DNA of 45,037 nt from Streptomyces anandii JCM 4720 (GTDB taxonomy: Bacteria; Actinomycetota; Actinomycetes; Streptomycetales; Streptomycetaceae). Positions 26,366 to 33,273 of this stretch are shown here, one piece after another; within the stretch, counting starts at the first letter, position 1; each line of letters opens with the position of its first letter. The position numbers and the translations under genes were made by a program. The stretch spans positions 188,258 to 233,294 of the forward strand of contig NZ_BMVJ01000009.1 of the NCBI RefSeq assembly GCF_014650655.1, given 5' to 3'. The notes beneath the pieces were generated by a model. The model searched no databases, was not told the DNA's origin, and saw only the letters and a program-made list of their open reading frames with translations.

Positions 26366-26751
26366 CGGAATTTTGGCCAACTGCTGTGACGACAGGGGTT
26401 GTTGTTGCCTCGCCGCCGGGTCGGTGAAACCAAATTTCCGTGCGCCGAATCGCAGCGCTTCGCCGCCCCGCATGCGAGGCTGTCGCGAGAGGCATATGAC
26501 GTTCAGGGCGTGGAGGGGGCGGGAGGATGCGGCGCGGACGGCGTGGAGACGGGGATGGCCCCGGCACCGTGTGGCGCCGGGGCCTGTCCTCCCCTGTGCT
26601 GACCCGGAGCCCCGAGCTCTCAGGGTCATCCCCCTCGGACCCCTTTTCCCCGAGCGGTCCGCCTCCCGTTGAAGATCTCCCCGTGGCGGCGGCGATCATT
26701 CCTCGCCGGGGGTCACTCGAACGAGGGGTGTTCGCGGCGGAGACGGCGTTT

Positions 26752-26767
26752 TCGAATGTGCATTCGA
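26752..26767. promoter_or_regulatory. LexA (SOS) box-like palindrome
   Basis: TCGAATGTGCATTCGA has perfect arms and matches the actinobacterial SOS box TCGAAC-N4-GTTCGA at ten of twelve fixed positions; the two changes are symmetrical. It lies 142 bases before the hydrolase ATG and directly upstream of TAGCCT (26768-26773), a possible -10. Confidence 0.45.
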
Positions 26768-26909
26768 TAGCCTGTGGGTGACGGGTCCGGCGGGTTCCGC
26801 GCTACAGGAGTGTGCGGAGCGGCAGACACAACGGGGAACGTGGTTCACGAGACCGGCCGGCTCGACGGAAGCGAGCGGTCCGAGCGGAGCTAGGGGGGTG
26901 CCAGGACCA

Positions 26910-27998
26910 ATGGCGCGGCGCATCGACGTGACCGGGGCGGATGGCGTGCGACTGGCCGCCTGGGAGTTCGGCGATCCCCCGAAGGCCGATCCGGAGGGCT
27001 TCGGGGCGGACGATCCGGCCGGGCGGCCGTTCGTACCGGCTCAGGCGCACCGGCGGGACGCCGGGGAGCCGCCCGATCCGGCTCTCGCCGTCCCGGGTCC
27101 CGGCGGTTCCGCCAGCCCGCCCACCCGGCTCGGCGGGACACAGGTCCCGCCACGGGACTCCGCCCGGGACCCCGGCGGCGGCTCCGCCCCCCGCACCTCC
27201 GCTTCCCAGCCTCCACCGGGGACGGGCCGTGGCGGCGGGGTGCTGTTATTGCACGGTCTGATGGGGCGTGCCTCGCACTGGGCCTCCACCGCCCGCTGGC
27301 TCTCCGGGCGCCACCGGGCGGTCGCCCTCGACCAGCGCGGCCACGGGCAGAGCGAGAAGCCCCCGCAGGCCGCGTACACCCGCGAGGCCTACGTCGACGA
27401 CGCGGAGGCCGCCGTGGAGCAGCTCGGTCTCGCACCGGCCGTCGTGATCGGTCACGCGATGGGCGCGCTGACCGCCTGGCAGCTCGCAGCCCGGCGCCCC
27501 GACCTGGTGCGCGGTGTGATCATCTGCGACATGCGGGCCTCCGCGCTCGGCGCGGCCTCCCAGCGCGAGTGGGAGGACTGGTTCAAGGCCTGGCCGGTTC
27601 CCTTCGCCACCCTCGCCGACGTCCGCAAGTGGTTCGGCGAGGACGATCCCTGGGTCGAGCGGCCCAACCCCGCCCGCGGGGCCTTCTACGCCGAGGTGAT
27701 GCACGAGGGCGCGGACGGCTGGCGTCCCGTCTTCGACCCCGGACAGATGCTCGCCTCCCGGGAGACCTGGGTCTACGACGCCCACTGGGAGGAGCTCGCC
27801 CAGGTCCGCTGCCCCGCCCTGGTCGTCCGCGGCCTCGACGGCGAGCTCGGCCGGGCCGAGGCCCAGGAGATGGTCCGCGTCCTCCCCCACGGGCAGTACG
27901 CCGAGGTGGCCGACGCCGGCCACCTCGTCCACTACGACCAGCCCGATTCCTGGCGCACAGCCATCGAACCCTTCCTGGACGCCGTTCTCACGGGCTGA
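26910..27998 (+). CDS. Alpha/beta-hydrolase-fold protein lacking the nucleophilic serine
   Basis: A 362-residue alpha/beta-hydrolase. The oxyanion motif is VLLLHGLMGRASHW (from residue 111), the strand-4 motif is ALDQRGHGQSEKP, and the acid and base of the triad, Asp310 (VRGLDGE) and His338 (DAGHLVHYD), are present. The nucleophile elbow is GHAMG, with Ala183 in place of Ser. Between the first strand (VRLAAWEFGDPPK) and the oxyanion motif lies an insert of about 85 residues (25-108), rich in Pro, Gly and Asp, that looks disordered. It may be a non-catalytic relative or use another mechanism. ATG at 26910 follows a G-rich site. It converges with the ABC permease gene. Confidence 0.82.
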   Translation: MARRIDVTGADGVRLAAWEFGDPPKADPEGFGADDPAGRPFVPAQAHRRDAGEPPDPALAVPGPGGSASPPTRLGGTQVPPRDSARDPGGGSAPRTSASQPPPGTGRGGGVLLLHGLMGRASHWASTARWLSGRHRAVALDQRGHGQSEKPPQAAYTREAYVDDAEAAVEQLGLAPAVVIGHAMGALTAWQLAARRPDLVRGVIICDMRASALGAASQREWEDWFKAWPVPFATLADVRKWFGEDDPWVERPNPARGAFYAEVMHEGADGWRPVFDPGQMLASRETWVYDAHWEELAQVRCPALVVRGLDGELGRAEAQEMVRVLPHGQYAEVADAGHLVHYDQPDSWRTAIEPFLDAVLTG

Positions 27999-28073
27999 CG
28001 CCCACTGCGTGTTCCATGGGGGCGTGCGCCGTGCGTGGGCGGTGGAGGTGCGGGGGCGCTCCCGTGCCCCCGT

Positions 28074-29699
28074 TCAGCCCTTGCTCACCGCCGTGAGGAT
28101 CTCCGGGAGGCGGGCTGCCGTGCGGGGAGCCGCCAGGCGGAGGCCGACGAAGGTGAGGGTCGCGCCGTAGGCCGCGCCGGTCGGGAGGAGGAGCCAGGCC
28201 CAGGTGTGGCCGTTCGCGCTGACGTTGGCCCAGATGAGGAGGGCGATCACCGGGGAGCAGAGCAGGGCCGCCGCGACCATGCCGCCGAAGATGGAGATCC
28301 AGGCGAGGCCCGCCTGGCCGGGGGCCACGTTCTTGTAGCCCTCCTGCGGGATGGAGTACGGGAAGCGGGCCGAGGTCCACGCGCCGGTGGCGAGCATCGC
28401 GCCGAGCAGGGCGAAGGACAGGCCCAGCACCTCCGGAAGCCGCGTCCAGCCGCCCAGCAGCGCCGTTGTCACCACGGTGACGAGGGTGGCGTAGGGCAGG
28501 GTGATCAGGAGGAGGGCCAGGGCGCGGCCGCGCAGTTCGACGTAGGCGTCGCGCGGGGTGGAGACGGTCAGGGCCACCATCCAGAAGGCGGAGGTGTCCT
28601 GCCCGAACTGGTTGTACATCTGGATGCCGAGCATCCCCGCCGCGAAACAGGCGAAGTAGGGCGAACCGGTGCCCTGCAGGGCGTTGAACACGGGCACGAT
28701 CAGACCGATGGCGAGCGAGGTCACCCATGCCGCCTTGGTCTTGGGGTCGCGCCACACATAGCGCAGACTCCGCTCCATCACGGTGCCGGTGCGCCCGGCC
28801 GGGAGCAGCCGGGCGAGTCCGCCCGAGCGGCTCCGCTCGCGCACGGCGGCGTCGGCCGGCTGGAGCGTGGAGGCGTCCGGCGACGTCATCAGACGGGTCA
28901 GGCTGCGCGCCCAGAGACCGAGCAGGACGACCAGTGCGGCGGCGGTGAGCGCGAGTTGGGCGGCCGCGATGCCGTACGAGCCCCTGCTCGTGGCGTCGAC
29001 CGCGGCCACGGCGGACGCCGGCGGCACCCACTGCAGCACTTCCCTCGCAGGTTCGAGCTGTGCGAGCCCCGCCGAACCGAGGCGCTGCATCCCGAAGTTG
29101 ACCAACTGTGCCCCGATGGCGATCACCAGACCGCTGAGTACGGCCAGATCCCGCCCCTTGCGGCTGGTCAGCAGCCGGATATTGGCCGCGGCCACGGCGC
29201 GCGCCAGGGCCACGCACACCAGCAGCGCGAGGGCGAGCGCGAGCACCGCGACGGCGTACGCGGCAGCCCCGTGCGCGACCGAGACCACGCAGCCCACCAG
29301 GAGCAGCACGGTGAACAGCGGCCCGATGCCGACCAGCGAGGCCGCGAGCAGCGCCCGCACCAGCGGCCGGGGCCGCAGCGGCAGCATCACCAGACGGGTC
29401 GGGTCGAGCGTCTCGTCCCCGCCGGGGAAGAACAGCGGCATCACCGCCCAGCCGAGCGCCAGCACGGCCGCGGCCAGCACGGACACGGAGGCGATGTGCG
29501 CGTGGCCGCGCAGCGCGAGGAAGCCGGTCAGTTGCAGCGCGGCGAACAGCAGCGCGACCACGGCCGAGGTGATGTACGCGGCCCGCCGCCCGCCGGACTG
29601 CCTCAGCCCGTTGCGCAGCAGCGACAGCTTCAGCCGTACGACGACGGGGGTGATCGGGGCCGTGCCCGCCGCGGGAGAGGTGTGCGCGCCGGCGCTCAT
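28074..29699 (-). CDS. ABC exporter permease
   Basis: A 541-residue integral membrane protein with about twelve hydrophobic segments (for example VVALLFAALQLTGFLAL and VLALALALLVCVALARAVAA). A cytoplasmic loop near the middle (residues about 280-310; DASTLQPADAAVRERSRSGG) separates two similar halves. It overlaps the ATPase gene by ATGA and would form the membrane channel of the same transporter. The substrate is unknown. The large size and two-half layout resemble ABC-2-like permeases of unknown function common in Streptomyces. Confidence 0.85.
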   Translation of the reverse strand: MSAGAHTSPAAGTAPITPVVVRLKLSLLRNGLRQSGGRRAAYITSAVVALLFAALQLTGFLALRGHAHIASVSVLAAAVLALGWAVMPLFFPGGDETLDPTRLVMLPLRPRPLVRALLAASLVGIGPLFTVLLLVGCVVSVAHGAAAYAVAVLALALALLVCVALARAVAAANIRLLTSRKGRDLAVLSGLVIAIGAQLVNFGMQRLGSAGLAQLEPAREVLQWVPPASAVAAVDATSRGSYGIAAAQLALTAAALVVLLGLWARSLTRLMTSPDASTLQPADAAVRERSRSGGLARLLPAGRTGTVMERSLRYVWRDPKTKAAWVTSLAIGLIVPVFNALQGTGSPYFACFAAGMLGIQMYNQFGQDTSAFWMVALTVSTPRDAYVELRGRALALLLITLPYATLVTVVTTALLGGWTRLPEVLGLSFALLGAMLATGAWTSARFPYSIPQEGYKNVAPGQAGLAWISIFGGMVAAALLCSPVIALLIWANVSANGHTWAWLLLPTGAAYGATLTFVGLRLAAPRTAARLPEILTAVSKG

Positions 29700-30484
29700 C
29701 GGGGGCCGCCCCCCAGCCAGTCGAGGTCGGAGGCGGTGTCGCGGCCCTGGGCGCCGACGAGTTCGAGGAACGCCCGCTGGAGGGTGGGCGCCTCGCCGCG
29801 CACCTCGGCGAGCGTGCCCTGGGCCCGGATGCGGCCGGCGGCCATCACCGCCACCCAGTCGCACAGGGACTCGACCAGCTCCATGACGTGGGAGGAGAAG
29901 ACGACGGTCGCGCCGGAGGCGGTGTAGCGCTCGAGCACGCCCCGGATGGTCTGCGCGGACACCGGGTCGACGCCCTCGAACGGCTCGTCCAGGAAGAGCA
30001 CTTCGGGGTTGTGCAGCAGCGCGGTGGCCAGACCGATCTTCTTGCGCATGCCGGTGGAGTAGTCGACGACGAGCTTGTGCTGGGCACCGGCGAGGTCGAG
30101 CACGTCGAGCAGCTGCGTCGCCCGCCGGTCCACCTCCGCCCCGGGGAGCCCGCGCAACCGCCCTGAGTACGACAGCAGTTCGCGCCCCGACAGCCGCTCG
30201 AAGAGCCTGAGTCCCTCCGGCAGCACCCCGATCCGCGCCTTGACGGCCACCGGGTCACGCCAGACGTCGTGCCCGACGACCTCCACGGTGCCCTGGTCGG
30301 GCCGCAGCAACCCGGTCACCATGGAGAGCGTGGTGGTCTTCCCGGCTCCGTTGGGTCCCACCAGCCCGATGAACTTCCCGGCCGGCAGCTCGAGGTCGAT
30401 CCCGGCCACCGCGACCTGCTGCCCGAACCGCTTCCAGAGCCCCTGCACCCGTACGGCGGCTGAACCCGCACCTGCACCCGTCAT
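29696..30484 (-). CDS. ABC transporter ATP-binding protein
   Basis: A 262-residue ATPase that powers the permease encoded just downstream. It has Walker A GPNGAGKTTT, a variant signature YSTGMRKK, Walker B VLFLDEPFEGVDP, and the H-loop FSSHVMELVE. It resembles CcmA/NatA-type exporter ATPases. The ATG at 30484 is the first codon of the conserved region minus a short Gly/Ala tail. Promoter elements could not be fixed in the upstream GC-rich gap, which holds a direct repeat at 30513-30557. Confidence 0.93.
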   Translation of the reverse strand: MTGAGAGSAAVRVQGLWKRFGQQVAVAGIDLELPAGKFIGLVGPNGAGKTTTLSMVTGLLRPDQGTVEVVGHDVWRDPVAVKARIGVLPEGLRLFERLSGRELLSYSGRLRGLPGAEVDRRATQLLDVLDLAGAQHKLVVDYSTGMRKKIGLATALLHNPEVLFLDEPFEGVDPVSAQTIRGVLERYTASGATVVFSSHVMELVESLCDWVAVMAAGRIRAQGTLAEVRGEAPTLQRAFLELVGAQGRDTASDLDWLGGGPR

Positions 30485-30512
30485 GCCCGAACCCTACGGC
30501 GAACGCCCGCCC

Positions 30513-30557
30513 CGAGAGGCGCGGGGCCGTCCCCGGCGAGAGGCGCGGGGCCGTCCC
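30513..30557. repeat. Two perfect 21-bp direct repeats
   Basis: The sequence from 30513 to 30533 (starting CGAGAGGCGCGG, ending CCGTCCC) recurs exactly at 30537-30557, a 24-base period. It lies just upstream of the ABC ATPase start. It may be a regulator site pair or a recent slippage duplication. Confidence 0.7.
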
Positions 30558-30713
30558 AGCCGCCCGCCACCACTGCATCCCGGACCTCCCGACCGCCCGC
30601 TACTGCGACCGCCCGGGCCGGGCCGGCCGCTCGTCACCGGTCCCGTCCGGGCCGCGACGGTCGTCCGCCGGCGGCACCGTCCGGGCCTCCCGCTGTCGAC
30701 TTCGTACCGGTGG

Positions 30714-31379
30714 CTACCGGTCCCGGCCGCAGGCGTAGGCCAGGGAGGAGATCAGTTCCTCCGCGTCCGGCAGCCAGCGGTTTGCCGGTGTCGGGCGGCA
30801 GGCCCACTGGACGGCGCCCCGGGCGCCGTAGCGGGTCGGTGGGGCGGCCACGTAGGCGCCCTCGCCGAGGGTGACCAGGTCCAGGGAGGCCGGCGACCAG
30901 CCGAGCCCCCGCACCAGGTCGGGCACCTTCGCGCACGCCCCCGGCAGCACGAAGAACTGCATGCGCCGCTCGGGCGTGAGCGTCACCGGGCCGAGCGTCA
31001 GCTCCATCCGCTCCATCCGGGCGAGCGCGAGGAACCCGGCCGTCTCCGGCACGCAGATCGCGTCGAAGGTGCGGCCGGTGGGCAGCAGGATCGACGCCGT
31101 GGGCTGCTTCTGCCACATCCGCCGGGCGACGGTGGCGCTGCCGGTCGCCTGGGTCGCCCAGTCCTCGTGCGCCGGGTGCGCGCCGGGTGCGGCGCACGCG
31201 CGGTCGCCGCAGGAGCAGCGCTGCACCCCGTCCACGGCCTCCAGCCAGGTGCCGGGGAACACGTCCCAGTGGCGCTCCTCGGCGTAGCGAACGGCCGTCT
31301 CCAGCAGGGAGTCTCCGCGCTGCTTGGGGATCTGACCGGCAATCTGTGCGGCTTGGGTGCCCGGGATCGTCTCTTCCAC
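30714..31379 (-). CDS. Bifunctional primase/polymerase (prim-pol) N-terminal domain protein
   Basis: A 221-residue stand-alone prim-pol-like protein of a type widespread in Streptomyces chromosomes. It has LLETAVRYAEERHWDVFPGT, then a small zinc-knuckle-like CSCGDRACAAPGAHP. ASILLPTGRTFDAICVP and AYVAAPPTRYGARG are the usual core segments. No helicase domain is attached, and the acidic catalytic residues of active primases are not obvious, so its role is uncertain. GTG at 31379 (product beginning (V/M)EETIPGTQ) is chosen on remembered family starts. A longer frame from GTG 31403 exists, and AAGGGAG lies between the two. Confidence 0.8.
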   Translation of the reverse strand: MEETIPGTQAAQIAGQIPKQRGDSLLETAVRYAEERHWDVFPGTWLEAVDGVQRCSCGDRACAAPGAHPAHEDWATQATGSATVARRMWQKQPTASILLPTGRTFDAICVPETAGFLALARMERMELTLGPVTLTPERRMQFFVLPGACAKVPDLVRGLGWSPASLDLVTLGEGAYVAAPPTRYGARGAVQWACRPTPANRWLPDAEELISSLAYACGRDR

Positions 31380-31709
31380 GACCCACTCAACTCCCTTGTC
31401 CACCTGGGGTTACGCGACACGCCGCGCGCGGGGGAGGAGCATCGGATCACCGACCGGGGCGCACGGGTGCATGGGCGGGGGCGCGCGGGAGGATCACCGG
31501 CCGGTGGTGGGTAGTCCTCTCTGGGCAGTCCGGCCCGGGGGCATCCGTCTTCATCCCGGCAATCTTCGCAAGCCTCGCATTTTCGTTGTGTCCGTGGGGC
31601 ATTGATCTTCACGGCCGGATCCGTTCGCCGGGACGCGATCGCCTCCGGCCGTGCAAGAGACGTCCATCCGGTGCGAGGGCAGGCACCGCAGCCACAGGGG
31701 GTTCACGCC
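31380..31709. other. Divergent gap between the prim-pol gene and the NsdA-like regulator
   Basis: The 330 bases must carry two promoters. The 31555-31615 part is AT-richer (GCATTTTCGTTGTG) and contains TTGATC at 31604-31609, but a matching -10 was not found. No convincing gene or strong inverted repeat was seen. Confidence 0.4.
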
Positions 31710-33095
31710 ATGGCCGCAAGGCCTCTCGTCGCGCGGCAGCCGAACGAACGGCTGCAGGCGCTCATCCAGGAAGCGGGCTGCTCGAACGCCGGGCTGGCCC
31801 GCCGGGTCAACATGTGCGGCGCCGAGCACGGCCTCGACCTGCGCTACGACAAGACGTCGGTGGCCCGCTGGCTGCGCGGGCAGCAGCCGCGCGGACGGGC
31901 CCCGGCCGTCATCGCCGAGGCCCTGGGCCGCAAGCTCGGCCGTACGGTCACGATCGACGAGATCGGCATGGCCAACGGCAAGAACCTCGCCTCGGGCGTG
32001 GGCCTGCAGTTCTCTCCGACGGTACTGGGGGCCATCGAGCAGGTCTGCGAGCTGTGGCGCAGCGACGTGGGCCGGCGGGACTTCCTGTCCGGCTCCTCCG
32101 TCGCCGCCTCCGCGCTGGTCGAGCCGAGCCGCGACTGGCTGATCTCCGCGCCGGACGGCCAGGTCGCGCGCTCGGCCGGCCCGCGGGTGGGCCAGTCCGA
32201 CGTGGCGGCGGTACGGGCCATGACGCAGGCCCTGGTCGACCTGGACCACACCTACGGCAGCGGGCATGTGCGCCCCGTCGTCGTCCACTACCTCAACAGC
32301 GTGGTCTCCGGGCTGATCGCCGGGTCGTACCGGGAGGCGGTGGGCCGCGACCTGTTCGCCGCGGTCGCCCGACTCACCGAGCTCGCCGGTTACATGGCCG
32401 TGGACACCGGCCAACCCGGTCTGGCCCAGCGGTACTACATCCAGGCGCTGCGGCTCGCCCAGGCCGCCGGGGACCGCGGCTACGGCGGCTACGTGCTCGC
32501 CGCGTCCATGAGCCACCTGGCCGCCCAGCTCGGAAACCCCCGCGAGATCGCGCAGTTGGCGCGGGCGGCGCAGGAGGGGGCGCGCGGCCGGGTCACCCCG
32601 CGCGCGGAGTCGATGTTCCACGCGGCGGAGGCGCGCGGGCACGCCCTGCTGGGCGACGCGCGTGCCGCGCAGCTGTCGGCCGGGCGCGCGGTGAGCGCGC
32701 TGGAGGCCGCCGAACCGGAATCGGGGGACGACCCCGCGTGGATCGCCCACTTCGACCAGGCTTATCTAGCCGACGAGTTGGCGCACTGCCACCGGGATCT
32801 CGGGCAGGCCGACGCGGCGGCGCGGCGGGCGCAGGAGTCGCTGGCCGGGCATCCCCCCACGCGGGCGCGGCGGCGGGCGATCGGCTATGTGCTGCTCGCC
32901 ACCGCGCAGGTGCAGCAGCGGGAGATCGAGCAGGCCTGCAACACCGGCATGAAGGCGGTGGAGTTGCTGGAGTCGCTCCGCTCCGACCGGGGCGCGGAGT
33001 ATCTGGAGGACCTCCAGCAGCGCCTCGAACCGTTCCGGGACGAGCCGGTGGTGCGGGAGTTCGGGGCGCGGCTGGAGGTGCAGGCGGCGGCCTGA
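31710..33095 (+). CDS. NsdA-like regulator with TPR-type C-terminal region
   Basis: A 461-residue regulator. The N-terminal helix-turn-helix-like region (about 8-75; LRYDKTSVARWLRGQQPRGR) resembles NsdA, a repressor of development and antibiotic production in S. coelicolor. A central VGRRDFLSGSSVAASAL (about 120-136) looks like a twin-arginine signal but is internal. The remainder is helical and TPR-like (YYIQALRLAQAAGDRGYGGY, MSHLAAQLGNPREIAQLARA). The target is unknown. The ATG at 31710 has CAGGGGG as ribosome site. A hairpin follows the stop codon. Confidence 0.82.
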   Translation: MAARPLVARQPNERLQALIQEAGCSNAGLARRVNMCGAEHGLDLRYDKTSVARWLRGQQPRGRAPAVIAEALGRKLGRTVTIDEIGMANGKNLASGVGLQFSPTVLGAIEQVCELWRSDVGRRDFLSGSSVAASALVEPSRDWLISAPDGQVARSAGPRVGQSDVAAVRAMTQALVDLDHTYGSGHVRPVVVHYLNSVVSGLIAGSYREAVGRDLFAAVARLTELAGYMAVDTGQPGLAQRYYIQALRLAQAAGDRGYGGYVLAASMSHLAAQLGNPREIAQLARAAQEGARGRVTPRAESMFHAAEARGHALLGDARAAQLSAGRAVSALEAAEPESGDDPAWIAHFDQAYLADELAHCHRDLGQADAAARRAQESLAGHPPTRARRRAIGYVLLATAQVQQREIEQACNTGMKAVELLESLRSDRGAEYLEDLQQRLEPFRDEPVVREFGARLEVQAAA

Positions 33096-33106
33096 GCGAG
33101 CGGAGC

Positions 33107-33130
33107 TCCGCGCCCGTGGGCGGGCGCGGA
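33107..33130 (+). terminator. GC-rich terminator after the NsdA-like gene
   Basis: TCCGCGCCC (33107-33115) pairs with GGGCGCGGA (33122-33130) around GTGGGC. There is no T tract. It lies 12 bases after the stop codon. Confidence 0.6.
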
Positions 33131-33273
33131 CCCGTATACAGCGCGTGAAGCGCGGGTTTTGTTACTGCGGTCACAGGGAGAGAGGTCACGCCCTGTGCTG
33201 CGTGGCACCGGGCTCCGGGGACCCGGTAGCGTGAGCCGACGATTCCGAAGGTCCCCCATTCGTAGGAGTCCCG

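Larger units (their letters stand above)
26287..26909. other. Long gap between dmdR1 and the alpha/beta hydrolase
   Basis: The 623 bases hold the dmdR1 terminator (26344-26365) and a LexA-box-like palindrome (26752-26767). The 26370-26480 part is AT-richer than its surroundings. A reading frame upstream of the hydrolase is open from a GTG at 26778, but its residues are low-complexity and I do not count them as part of the protein. No other gene is convincing. Confidence 0.5.

Noticed and set aside
26718..26734. Second LexA box (CGAAC...GTTCG)
   Set aside because: The arms are 7 bases apart where the box needs about 4 to 6, and the flanks do not match.
26778..26909. N-terminal extension of the alpha/beta hydrolase from GTG 26778
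   Set aside because: The added 44 residues are low-complexity, and the family-like sequence starts at the ATG with a ribosome site at 26910.
28035..29927. 630-codon plus-strand frame opposite the ABC permease
   Set aside because: Its Gly/Arg/Gln/His-rich sequence has no domain, while the minus frame has regular membrane helices and a coupled ATPase gene.
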